A stretch of DNA of 64,000 bases from JBHEBG01 sp046557915. Lineage in GTDB: Bacteria; Bacteroidota; Bacteroidia; Flavobacteriales; Flavobacteriaceae. Position numbers and translations under genes: made by a program. The stretch lies in contig NZ_JBHEBG010000001.1 of NCBI RefSeq assembly GCF_046557915.1, forward strand, positions 558,001-622,000, given 5' to 3'. This document shows positions 44,712-53,686 of this stretch, in pieces (the first letter of the stretch is position 1; every line of letters begins with the position of its first letter). Under the pieces are notes generated by a model. The model saw only the letters and a program-made list of their open reading frames with translations. It made no database searches and was not told the DNA's origin.

Positions 44712-47700
44712 TTATTCTAGTATCCTATCACTGTAGAAATGATGAAACTTTTCTATCTGCTGATTAAAAAGTAAGGTTTCCTCTTTTGCAAACTCCAAAT
44801 CGTTATTCATAACAAGAATGTCAATATTCCTTCGATAAGCTTCCATGCTCGATAGGATATTTTCTATCTTCCCGTATTGTTCGTCCAAAGGTGTGCTGGC
44901 GTAATAATTGAGCCTTTCTTCATATACTTTTTTTAACTTTTGGAACAGGCCTCTTGCTTTTATTGTTTCTCCCACTTTATAATAAGAATCCACATAAGGT
45001 TCCAAAAAAGTATAATACCCAAAATAATCTACAGGAATATGGGCCATGGCTATCTCAATTATTTCTTTGGCCTTACTTATTTTGTTTTCCGCGATTAATT
45101 TTTCAGCTAGCCTAGCCAAGGCAATACGTAACGTAACTCCTCCTTGTTTTCTGGTTTGTGGGTCGTGATAAATGTTTGGGCTGCCCAAATTACCCCAATC
45201 CAATTTTTTTACAATGCGATAACCGAGGTCTTCATCTACCCTGCCCATGTCCAAGCCGCCTTCATATTTGGTCTCTATGGGCACTAATTTGTAAGCGATG
45301 CCATCCAATTGCAAATAATCTTTCATCCAGATGTATTCAGCATCATCGTAACTGCCCCCGGAAAAATAGATGGGGCGTTCCCAATTGTTGTTCGCAATTA
45401 CATCGAGCATCATAATTCTATTTTTAGTAATGGCCGACCTTGGCAGGTCAATATCTATATAATCAACGATTTGTGCGGCATCTTTTTCCCGGACCAGTCC
45501 ATTTTTTAGAACTACATCTTTATCCACATCTATTCGGATTTTATGTGTGGGATAATATACAAGGTTTAACGTACTCTCTGAAAATTGACTTAGGTCTGCC
45601 TCTTGTTTTTCCAGTACATATTTAAGTTTTGTCTGTGGCTTATCACTTCCAATCCAGTTCATAAAATCCTTAATATTCCATCGTTTCTCAGCTATGCCTG
45701 GCAATCCTTGATAATATATGGCATCTCTAGTTCCATATCTATAAATATTATGGGTAAGTTGCGATGGAATGGGGTCGCTTTCATACGATTTCCGTTTTGC
45801 CTGATCTATATACCAATCCGTTGCAAAATAGCTTGTTACAAGTATGCGGACATCTATCCTATATTCCTCAATTTCTTGGATATACCATAGGGGAAAGTTA
45901 TCGTTATCTCCAATGGTAAATAGGATAGCTCCGGAGTTTTGCTTCGTAGAATCTAGATAGGATTTGGCCGAGGTACGGGCGGTATATCTATGAGATCTAT
46001 CATGGTCATCCCAGTTTTGACATGCCATTAATCCTGTAACCGCCAACAGACAAATACAAGATACCGCAGGTGCCAAAATCTTTGGGTTCACCCATTTCTT
46101 AAACCCATCAAAGAGGGCATAAGTTCCAAGACCGATCCAAATAGCAAAAACATAAAAGGAGCCTACTAAAGAATAGTCGCGTTCCCGGGGTTGAAATATA
46201 GTGGGATTGGTATAAAATTGAATGGCTACTCCTGTAAACATAAAAAAAACGAACAATACCCAAAACAGCTTTGGGTTTTTAGAGATTAGAAAAACAATAC
46301 CAACAATACCAAGTAAAAGAGGTAAAAAATAATAGGTGTTTCTTCCTTTATTGTTGAGCACCTCACTAGGGAGGTTGTTTTGGCTTCCTAACCGTAATGC
46401 ATCTATAAAGCCAATACCACTAAGCCATTCGCCATTACCATTATAGCGCCCTTGAACATCATTTTGTCTGCCAACAAAATTCCACATAAAATAGCGCCAG
46501 TACATATAACCCAATTGAAATTGGAACATATAATCCATATTGTCCCAAACACTGGGTGGTTGCACTTCTATGTATTCGCTAAACTCTTCCAGAAACTTTA
46601 CATATTGTTCTTCGTTAATCTCGCCGTCGGCATATCCTTTCTTAAATTCACCAACTGCATTTAGAAGATCTTTATTGGATTTATATCCAGATTTAATATT
46701 GAATTCCAACGCGCCAAAATATTTAATATAATTTTCCGCATGCATCTCACTCCACATACGTGGCAAAACACCAATATGCTTCTTGTTGGGGCCTTGTATG
46801 GCATCCTCATAAAGATTTACGATTTCGTATTTTCCTATATCCTTATTTCTCTCGTACTTAGGATGATCATCCCTATCTTCGCCTGAAGCTGCAAATCTAT
46901 CAGAATAGTATGTCCCGTAGAATGGGCTATCCGTACTGGGATATTGTTCTCTATTAAAATAGGCCAATAGCGCTCTGGCATCCGAGGGGTCATTTTCATT
47001 AATGGCTACATGGGCATTGGCCCTTAAAGGCAAAACAATCCAAGTAGAGAAGCCTAGGCATAAGAACATAATACTGAGAACAATTGTATTGGTTTTGTAC
47101 AATCTTTTTTTTCTGGTATAGCTTAAAGCAAAATAAAAAACCGATACCAGAAAAAGTCCAACTATGCCAGTCCCCGAATTAAAGGGCAGTCCAAAGCTGT
47201 TAACAAAAAACACCTCTCCCCATCCAAAAAATTTAAGTATATAGGTGAGTGAAAATTTAAAAACCAACATTAAAATGGCTACTGCTGCCAGATTGGCGAA
47301 AATAAAATTCTTTAACGTAATGGTCTTAAATTTTTTGAAGTAGTACAGTAGTACAACCGCAGGGATAGCCAAAAATCCCATGAACTGGATACCAAATGTT
47401 AAGCCAACAACAAAGGATATAAGTATTGGCCATTTATTATTTCTTGGGTCGTCCAAATTGTCGGTCCATTTTAGTCCCAGCCATAACAATAGGGCCATTA
47501 CAAGGCTCGCCATAGCATATACTTCCGTTTCCACGGCATTGAACCAAAAGCTATCCGTAAATGCCAAGGTTAGGGCACCCACAAGCCCGCTGCCAAGAAC
47601 TGCTATTGCCTTGCTATTGGTAAACGTTTTCTCTTTTGGGATCAGTTTCTTGGTGAGATTGGTCACCGTCCAAAAAGTGAATAAAATGGCAAAGGCACTA

Positions 47701-47996
47701 GATAAGGTGGAAACATAGTTAACCATGAAAGCTATTTGTGTTGTTTCGATGGCGAACATCGCTAAAAAAGCACCGATCATTTGAAGAAGTGGCGCACCAG
47801 GAGGGTGTGCAACCTCCAATTTAGCGGATGCGGCTATTAACTCCCCGGCATCCCAAAAGCTAACTGTTGGCTCAATAGTTAGCGTATAAACGATTAGGGA
47901 GATACTAAAAACAAACCAGCCCAACCATTTATCCCAAAATTTAAATTCTCGTGAAGGATTAGAAAACAATTCTTTTAAGCGGGTGATATCCTGCAT
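44712..47996 (-). CDS. DUF2723 family integral membrane protein (TMEM260-like putative glycosyltransferase)
   Basis: 1094 residues. About a dozen hydrophobic segments fill the first 650 residues. The N-terminal EPTVSFWDAGELIAASAKLE and HPPGAPLLQM contain the Asp/Glu loop typical of GT-C enzymes. A soluble C-terminal part follows, with FTIGDNDNFPLWYIQE, RPIYFSGGSY and helical repeats near the end. DUF2723 is shared with TMEM260, reported as a protein O-mannosyltransferase. A role in protein O-glycosylation with a lipid-linked donor is plausible but inferred. Single gene. Confidence 0.85.
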   Translation of the reverse strand: MQDITRLKELFSNPSREFKFWDKWLGWFVFSISLIVYTLTIEPTVSFWDAGELIAASAKLEVAHPPGAPLLQMIGAFLAMFAIETTQIAFMVNYVSTLSSAFAILFTFWTVTNLTKKLIPKEKTFTNSKAIAVLGSGLVGALTLAFTDSFWFNAVETEVYAMASLVMALLLWLGLKWTDNLDDPRNNKWPILISFVVGLTFGIQFMGFLAIPAVVLLYYFKKFKTITLKNFIFANLAAVAILMLVFKFSLTYILKFFGWGEVFFVNSFGLPFNSGTGIVGLFLVSVFYFALSYTRKKRLYKTNTIVLSIMFLCLGFSTWIVLPLRANAHVAINENDPSDARALLAYFNREQYPSTDSPFYGTYYSDRFAASGEDRDDHPKYERNKDIGKYEIVNLYEDAIQGPNKKHIGVLPRMWSEMHAENYIKYFGALEFNIKSGYKSNKDLLNAVGEFKKGYADGEINEEQYVKFLEEFSEYIEVQPPSVWDNMDYMFQFQLGYMYWRYFMWNFVGRQNDVQGRYNGNGEWLSGIGFIDALRLGSQNNLPSEVLNNKGRNTYYFLPLLLGIVGIVFLISKNPKLFWVLFVFFMFTGVAIQFYTNPTIFQPRERDYSLVGSFYVFAIWIGLGTYALFDGFKKWVNPKILAPAVSCICLLAVTGLMACQNWDDHDRSHRYTARTSAKSYLDSTKQNSGAILFTIGDNDNFPLWYIQEIEEYRIDVRILVTSYFATDWYIDQAKRKSYESDPIPSQLTHNIYRYGTRDAIYYQGLPGIAEKRWNIKDFMNWIGSDKPQTKLKYVLEKQEADLSQFSESTLNLVYYPTHKIRIDVDKDVVLKNGLVREKDAAQIVDYIDIDLPRSAITKNRIMMLDVIANNNWERPIYFSGGSYDDAEYIWMKDYLQLDGIAYKLVPIETKYEGGLDMGRVDEDLGYRIVKKLDWGNLGSPNIYHDPQTRKQGGVTLRIALARLAEKLIAENKISKAKEIIEIAMAHIPVDYFGYYTFLEPYVDSYYKVGETIKARGLFQKLKKVYEERLNYYASTPLDEQYGKIENILSSMEAYRRNIDILVMNNDLEFAKEETLLFNQQIEKFHHFYSDRILE

Positions 47997-48077
47997 CCTT
48001 GTTTTTACGGTGCAAGTTCGCGGCTGACGAAATAGAAAAGGAGAAAAAGCAGTAGGATTTAGGTACTAGTACGGGTA

Positions 48078-49040
48078 CTAATTTTGGGTTTTTTGCAGAA
48101 GTTCTTGCCGGTTAGATACCTTTAGCTTACCGTAAATATTGGTAATATGGGTTTTTACCGTACTGAGGCTAATAAAAAGTTCGTTTGCAATCTCCTTATT
48201 GGATTTTCCTTCTAGGATCAAATTTTTAACCGTCCGTTCCTGCTTGCTAAGTTCGGGCAAGACCGTTGATCGTTTTCTGGTGTAGAGGCTAAACAATATC
48301 AACCCAAAAACCATAACTAAAACAATGTTTACCGTTTTGCTCCAAGCGTATTTTTTCGCTAAAACTTTCTGGGTCAGGAAGGCTAGTTTCTTTTCTAAAA
48401 ACAAGTATTGAGAAGATGGCATTTCACTCGCTTTAAGTTCGTCTAACAAGTTTAAATAGTATTCTGGGTTTTTGGCAATGTCCTGATCCAATAAACTTTT
48501 GTCTTCCAATTGTTGAATGCCTATCAATTTTACTATTAAAATGCGCAGGGAATCTTTGATATAACCTTTTCTTTGCCCCTTATCTTCTGCTGTTTCATAG
48601 TCGGGTTTTTGAAGCCTTCTATCAAAGTCTTGTAGGCGTTTCCATTCCTTATCCGCCAAATTGGAAGTACTATACTTTGCAAATTGATGCGCCCCGTGTT
48701 GAAACTCTATGTGGTCCCCGCGAGACAGGATAAAGGGCCTGCTTTTGGTAATGGTATCGTTACGTTTACTCCCCAAACCGTTTAAGTGCAATTGATAAAC
48801 TGCATCCTGTACAGCGATGTGTTTGCTATTGAAAGAAAATGATCCGTCGCGATCTAGAGATGACCATGCAACCTCCTTAGCCAAAACAGGATTCTTAAGC
48901 CCTTCCAAATCCAATTTGTAGAGGTAGACTTTTTGATCCGTTGTTTTTTGATCCTGAAAGTCTAGAATACCCGAAATGGCCGTCTGTGCATGGATTGCGC
49001 TACTGAACAAAAGAAGGTATATGAGTTGTTTTTTGTGCAA
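48078..49040 (-). CDS. membrane-anchored LuxR-type transcriptional regulator
   Basis: 320 residues. Signal peptide (LIYLLLFSSAIHAQT), a predicted periplasmic region of about 200 residues beginning with a beta-rich part (ISGILDFQDQKTTDQKVYLY), one membrane helix at about 233-251 (VNIVLVMVFGLILFSLY), and a cytoplasmic LuxR helix-turn-helix (LSKQERTVKNLILEGKSNKE, then VKTHITNIYGKL). The protein would thus sense outside and bind DNA at the membrane without a kinase. No response-regulator receiver domain is present. Target genes unknown. Confidence 0.85.
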   Translation of the reverse strand: MHKKQLIYLLLFSSAIHAQTAISGILDFQDQKTTDQKVYLYKLDLEGLKNPVLAKEVAWSSLDRDGSFSFNSKHIAVQDAVYQLHLNGLGSKRNDTITKSRPFILSRGDHIEFQHGAHQFAKYSTSNLADKEWKRLQDFDRRLQKPDYETAEDKGQRKGYIKDSLRILIVKLIGIQQLEDKSLLDQDIAKNPEYYLNLLDELKASEMPSSQYLFLEKKLAFLTQKVLAKKYAWSKTVNIVLVMVFGLILFSLYTRKRSTVLPELSKQERTVKNLILEGKSNKEIANELFISLSTVKTHITNIYGKLKVSNRQELLQKTQN

Positions 49041-49189
49041 AACAGAAACTTAGTGATTACGAGAATGTTTATTGAACTTAAATTTACTCAAAAAATTTTT
49101 AGTTAGGATTTTGAAAAACGGCATTGTTCTTTTTGATTCTTGAGAATGATTTTTAACCTATTGGAAACAGGAAAACTATGGGCCTTTGC

Positions 49190-50239
49190 CTATGCCTTTT
49201 TCAAGGAATACATCTTAACATTCCCCTCTTTTCCTCTAAGGAGAATTTCACCCTCTGCTTTTGTGTGTATCCAACTACCCAAATTTAAAGTGTTCAGCAT
49301 CGCCTCAGAAATAATAAGTTCAGCACCAAGTCTATTACATTGATCTTGAAGCCTTGCCGCAACGTTGATGGTATCTCCATGATACGCTATTTCACGTTTT
49401 ATTTCACCGACCTCGGTAACTGTGACCAGACCTACATTTACTCCGGCCTTAAAGACTGGGGTTGTGTTGTAATTGGCCATGTAATAAGCAGCCTTTTCCT
49501 CCAGTCGATCTTTAAACGCATAAAAGGCCCTTATGCAATTATCATTGTGAACTCCTTGGTCTAGGGACCAGGTAAGGACGGCCTCATCACCAACATACTG
49601 GTACACCTCTGCTTTATAGGCATCTACCACCGCCAAGTCGTAAAAACAATCCTGAATTAATTGACTGTACTTAATATGCCCCAGCCGTTCTGCATGGGTA
49701 GTGGAACCTTTGAGGTCTAAAAACATAAAGATATGCTGATGCTCCTTGGGCAAATAGAAACTTCCCTTAATAATTTTTAGTAGGTTTCCTTTCCCTAAAG
49801 TTAGATCGATATACATAAAAAGATTGATCGTAAAATTTACGATCAAGGCATAGATGAACGCCAACCAAAGTCCCGGTAGTTCCCTAACAAATACCATAAT
49901 CGACGTGCTTGTGTCCACAACATCAAAGACCTTGAACAAATAAAAGACTAAGACCACAAGCATAGCTCCCATAGCAATTTGAAGCAGCACAGCATAGATT
50001 TGAAGTTTGTAAAAAGGCACCCTGCCTTTTATAAAGCGGTCAATGGCTACGTACAACAGTCCATAAACAATGGCTTGTGCAATCCATGTGACTAAAAACA
50101 TATAAATTTCACCTATAGCGGATTCGTTTACAGAGGTAATTTCCCTGGGAGTAATGTGGGTTGCCATAAACCATATACAATTGGCGATAAACCAACCGAT
50201 CAGATAGCTTTTAAGTATTTTGGGGATTTTGGTTCTCAC
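49190..50239 (-). CDS. membrane-bound class III adenylate/guanylate cyclase (paralogue 1)
   Basis: 349 residues. Four hydrophobic segments in the first 170 residues, then the cyclase homology domain with metal-binding Asp in FMFLDLKGST and YQYVGDEAVLTW, and the stretch REIAYHGDTINVAARLQ. It should make cAMP or cGMP from the nucleotide triphosphate. The same architecture and many identical stretches occur in the gene at 62099-63154. Product specificity cannot be read with confidence. Confidence 0.88.
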   Translation of the reverse strand: MRTKIPKILKSYLIGWFIANCIWFMATHITPREITSVNESAIGEIYMFLVTWIAQAIVYGLLYVAIDRFIKGRVPFYKLQIYAVLLQIAMGAMLVVLVFYLFKVFDVVDTSTSIMVFVRELPGLWLAFIYALIVNFTINLFMYIDLTLGKGNLLKIIKGSFYLPKEHQHIFMFLDLKGSTTHAERLGHIKYSQLIQDCFYDLAVVDAYKAEVYQYVGDEAVLTWSLDQGVHNDNCIRAFYAFKDRLEEKAAYYMANYNTTPVFKAGVNVGLVTVTEVGEIKREIAYHGDTINVAARLQDQCNRLGAELIISEAMLNTLNLGSWIHTKAEGEILLRGKEGNVKMYSLKKA

Positions 50240-50523
50240 CTGCTTGCTGTAGGAATGATGTTAGTACCCATAGATGTTAAATATACTCACTATCGGGTTA
50301 AAAGCGCAAAAATCATCGCGTATATTCCCGAAAAATGGGATATGCACGCTTCAATTACAAGTGCCCAGAGCATCCCTCGTATTACTTGATTTGTTGTCCA
50401 AGGAAAACAAGAGTTTATTGTTTAATTCGCTGATTTTCCTGCCTAAACACCGGTAAAAAGCACTATTTTAACCCCATAGAAAACGGCATTCTACTATCTT
50501 TACATACCCTAAATAATTTAATT

Positions 50524-51534
50524 ATGCGCTTTTCACTTGTTGGTATTATGTTATTACTTTTTACATCGTCCAAAGCACAGGACCTGTCCAAACTATATGA
50601 AACGGTACGGCCTTCGGTGGTTGTTATTTTTACCGAAGAAAAGAAACTTGAAAAACTGGGAGCTACTGTTCAAATGGTCAGTTCCCAAAGTTTGGGCTCT
50701 GGATTTTTGATTTCCGATACGGAAATTTTGACCGCTGCCCATGTGGTGGATGTAGCCGAACAGCTTCTGGTTCAGTTTTCTGATGGGGAAATCATTGAGG
50801 CGAAGGTAATATCCGCCTTTAAAAGTTCCGATATAGCGTTGATAGCGTTGACCACACCAAAGAAAAATGCTGTTATAGCTACCCTAGGTGATTCGGATAA
50901 AAGCAAGGTAGGGGAACGAGTTGTTGTAGTGGGTGCACCCTTTGGACTAACGCATTCACTCTCATCGGGTTATATCAGTAGTTTTATTAAAAACACTTCG
51001 GATAAAAACCCTTTCACCAACGCCGAATATATTCAAACGGATGCCGCAATCAATACTGGGAACTCCGGTGGCCCTATGTTTAATCTGGAAGGAAAGGTTA
51101 TAGGAATTGTAAGCCATATCAAAACCGTTACGGGAGGATTTCAGGGAATAGGTTTTGCGGCTACCTCGAACATTGCAAAAAAACTGCTGTTGGACAAGAA
51201 AATCCTATGGACTGGGGCGGAGGTCGTTCCCTTGTCTGGCGAAAGTGCCAAAATGCTGAATGTGCCCCAAAACGATGCATTACTGGTACAACGCGTGGTT
51301 TCTAATTCTCCCTATGGCAAAATGGGTCTGCGTGGAGGAATTATTGAAGCGATCATAGAAGGGAGGACCCTTTTACTGGGAGGAGATATTATCCTTGCCG
51401 TTAATGGGATCCGTTTTGAGTTTACCGATGAAACCTTGACCAAATTGGGGGACTTTGCAAATACGCTTAAGCCGGGGGACCCTGTAGTTTTGGAAATTCT
51501 TAGGGATGGAAAAGTAATTTCACTAAAGAATTAA
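50524..51534 (+). CDS. HtrA/DegP-like periplasmic serine protease with C-terminal PDZ domain
   Basis: 336 residues. Signal peptide 1-19 (ending TSSKAQ), trypsin-like domain with catalytic His73 (LTAAHVVD), Asp103 (SSDIALIAL) and Ser181 (NTGNSGGPMF), then one PDZ domain (about 235-330, GGDIILAVNGIRFE). Only one PDZ and 336 residues make it shorter than DegP and closer to the DegS type, but it has a cleavable-looking signal. Role: envelope protein quality control. It is a single plus-strand gene convergent with the porin gene; a 284-bp gap without recognisable genes precedes it. Confidence 0.93.
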   Translation: MRFSLVGIMLLLFTSSKAQDLSKLYETVRPSVVVIFTEEKKLEKLGATVQMVSSQSLGSGFLISDTEILTAAHVVDVAEQLLVQFSDGEIIEAKVISAFKSSDIALIALTTPKKNAVIATLGDSDKSKVGERVVVVGAPFGLTHSLSSGYISSFIKNTSDKNPFTNAEYIQTDAAINTGNSGGPMFNLEGKVIGIVSHIKTVTGGFQGIGFAATSNIAKKLLLDKKILWTGAEVVPLSGESAKMLNVPQNDALLVQRVVSNSPYGKMGLRGGIIEAIIEGRTLLLGGDIILAVNGIRFEFTDETLTKLGDFANTLKPGDPVVLEILRDGKVISLKN

Positions 51535-51592
51535 GCGCACAATTACAAACTGCTTTTGGTTTTGTACATAAGTAATTGCCCCTATTTTCACG

Positions 51593-51767
51593 TCACAATT
51601 TGGTGATTTTCGGAAGCATCAATTCCTTTTTTTCGTGGAACTGTTCCATTTGGGATAGGATTTTATTTAGCAACTGTAGCACATCATTAAAAGCTTGTAG
51701 GTAACGGCTTTTGTGCCGGGTTCAAAAACCGCTTGTTGTACTTCTTGGAAAAGAATAATTCTGGCTA
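51593..51767 (-). pseudogene. possible gene remnant with a one-base frameshift
   Basis: Right after the porin stop the minus strand reads ARIILFQEVQQAVFEPGTK in one frame, and from the adjacent frame SRYLQAFNDVLQLLNKILSQ continuing to a stop at 51593. The two join if the A run opposite 51709-51712 had one more base. The second part is a coherent amphipathic helix. No start codon for an intact gene is visible, and I do not recognise the family. It could be chance. Confidence 0.25.
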
Positions 51768-52910
51768 AAGCCCAAAGCGAATCCCTATACCAAAAACACT
51801 TTGGTTGCGCCTATCCCCAGCTATGTTCTTACTCTGGTCAATTTGGGAAGCGGCAAAAATATGACTGGATTTCTTAAAGTTATAGCCCACTTCTACAATC
51901 CCAAATTTCGTGTCAAAATCTCCCAGGCCCTGATCATCATCGGGACCCAAATAATTAAAACCGGCGGCTACATGCCATCTCTTATCGGTGGAAAACTTAT
52001 AGCGGGCATACAGTTCTATCCCAGTAGCGTCGTAAAAGAAGTCGTCACCGTTCAACGTGGTTCTTTGGTGTTGCTTCAAACTCGCATAGGAGGCAGCAAC
52101 GGTAAATCGATCTTTTTCGTAGGAGGCCGATGCCACAAAAGCCTCATCCCCTTCCTTTGCCTGATTGGGCAAAGGATCTTCCACACCATCATTTACTTTA
52201 TTGTAACCTACACCTATTTGAAAACCGTCAATTTCATAATTGGCCCCAAACCCATAGGTGTCTATGCTTTCACTATTTTCGGATATATTTCTTGCCTCGG
52301 CCTGCGTGCCAAGGCTCAACCCGTTTTTCTTGTACTTTAGGATAAACACCTGATTTGCTCTTCCTGTGCCCGATATACCGCCGTCCGAAATATTCCACAC
52401 GCCAATACCTGCACCCCCAAATGCCAGAAATTTATCTACCTGATTGGCCCCCATGGTATAGTAGACGGAGTTCTGTTTTCCAAAGGTAAACTCGAATTCT
52501 TTGTATGAGAAGCCCACAAATCCCAAACGGGTAAACACGGCATCGCCCACTTGGGCTATCCCTGCGCCGGGGTCTACGGCGAACGCAACGGTTTCATCCC
52601 TTGAAACCAAGTTAAAGCCAAGTTCTACACCCCCCACGACATTAAAGTTCTCGGTTTCGTCTTTGGATAGTGCATGTTTCATTTTAATCCCGGCCCGTGG
52701 TGCATTATTCGCAATTCCTATTTCCCCTTCCTCGGCAAAACCGGCCCCGATCCGTATACTACCATAAGGAGTGATCCTGGAAGTGATCTCATCGATCCAA
52801 TTTGTGTCCGAATTTGTGTCCTGTGAAGTCTGCGCCTGTATTCCCTGTAGGGAAAGCAAGAATACCATAAGCGCCAAAACTCTTGTTAATGTATACCGGT
52901 TTTTATTCAT
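51765..52910 (-). CDS. outer-membrane porin of the aspartate/fumarate operon
   Basis: 381 residues. Signal peptide ending LQGIQAQT, then a 16-strand-type beta-barrel pattern of alternating residues with a late terminal strand GIGIRFGL. Sequence stretches such as FTFGKQNSVYYTMGANQVD and FGANYEIDGFQIGVGYN are typical of Gram-negative general porins. It lies 26 bp after sdhB at the end of the operon, so it probably admits asparagine, aspartate or C4-dicarboxylates to the periplasm. Confidence 0.85.
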   Translation of the reverse strand: MNKNRYTLTRVLALMVFLLSLQGIQAQTSQDTNSDTNWIDEITSRITPYGSIRIGAGFAEEGEIGIANNAPRAGIKMKHALSKDETENFNVVGGVELGFNLVSRDETVAFAVDPGAGIAQVGDAVFTRLGFVGFSYKEFEFTFGKQNSVYYTMGANQVDKFLAFGGAGIGVWNISDGGISGTGRANQVFILKYKKNGLSLGTQAEARNISENSESIDTYGFGANYEIDGFQIGVGYNKVNDGVEDPLPNQAKEGDEAFVASASYEKDRFTVAASYASLKQHQRTTLNGDDFFYDATGIELYARYKFSTDKRWHVAAGFNYLGPDDDQGLGDFDTKFGIVEVGYNFKKSSHIFAASQIDQSKNIAGDRRNQSVFGIGIRFGL

Positions 52911-52936
52911 AATATAAATGTATTTGGTTGTACATT

Positions 52937-53680
52937 TTATCCAAAAATTCTAGACTTTGTAAGCCTAGCATTCATTTCCGCAATATTTATGATGGAAATC
53001 CCTTCTGGACATTCTACTTCGCAAGCTCCTGTAAATGTGCAACTTCCGAAGCCTTCTATTTCCATTTGATAGGTCATTTCACTAACGCGTTTATGCTGTT
53101 CAGCGTGCCCTTGTGGTAAGCCGTTTAAATGATTGATCTTGGCCGAGGTAAACAAGGCCGCGGAAGAATTTTTACAAGTGGCCACGCAAGCACCACAACC
53201 TATACAGGCAGCGGCGTCCATGGCCCTATCCGACATTTCCTTCGGTATGGGGATGGCATTTGCCTCAGGGGCCGCACCTGTTTTTGCACTGATGTAAGCA
53301 CCTTGTTCTATTATACGATCAAAAGCGGAACGGTCCACGACCAAATCTTTGATTACTGGAAATGATGCTGCCCTCCACGGTTCCACCACAATGGTATCTC
53401 CCTCTTTAAAACTTCGCATATGCAATTGACAAGTGGTCATATTGTCATGGGGGCCATGTGCCCGACCGTTGATAAAAACACCGCATTGCCCGCAGATCCC
53501 TTCCCTACAATCGTATTCATAGGCGATTACTTTTTCATTTTTAAGGACCAGCAATTCGTTCAGATGGTCCAAGGCTTCCAGAAAGGACATATCCTCAGTT
53601 AGTCCATCCACGTTATAATCCCTAATGGCGCCCTTGTCCTTAGGGCCCTCCTGCCTCCAAATTTTGAATGTTACTTTCAT
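52937..53680 (-). CDS. sdhB: succinate dehydrogenase/fumarate reductase iron-sulfur subunit
   Basis: 247 residues. 2Fe-2S ferredoxin-type cluster motif CREGICGQCGVFINGRAHG plus a fourth Cys (TTCQLHM), and the C-terminal 4Fe-4S/3Fe-4S motifs CIGCGACVATCKN and CEVECPEG. It carries electrons between the flavoprotein and the menaquinone site of the membrane subunit. It follows sdhA by 6 bp. The surrounding aspartase and Dcu genes favour work in the fumarate-reducing direction. Confidence 0.95.
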   Translation of the reverse strand: MKVTFKIWRQEGPKDKGAIRDYNVDGLTEDMSFLEALDHLNELLVLKNEKVIAYEYDCREGICGQCGVFINGRAHGPHDNMTTCQLHMRSFKEGDTIVVEPWRAASFPVIKDLVVDRSAFDRIIEQGAYISAKTGAAPEANAIPIPKEMSDRAMDAAACIGCGACVATCKNSSAALFTSAKINHLNGLPQGHAEQHKRVSEMTYQMEIEGFGSCTFTGACEVECPEGISIINIAEMNARLTKSRIFG

Positions 53681-53686
53681 AGTATG

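Noticed and set aside
48061..48085. Palindrome TAGTACGGGTACTA as a terminator of the LuxR gene
   Set aside because: Only five base pairs, overlapping the stop codon, and no U tract follows on the minus strand.
51801..52340. 179-codon plus-strand open frame
   Set aside because: Antisense to the porin gene, whose barrel pattern and signal peptide are convincing.
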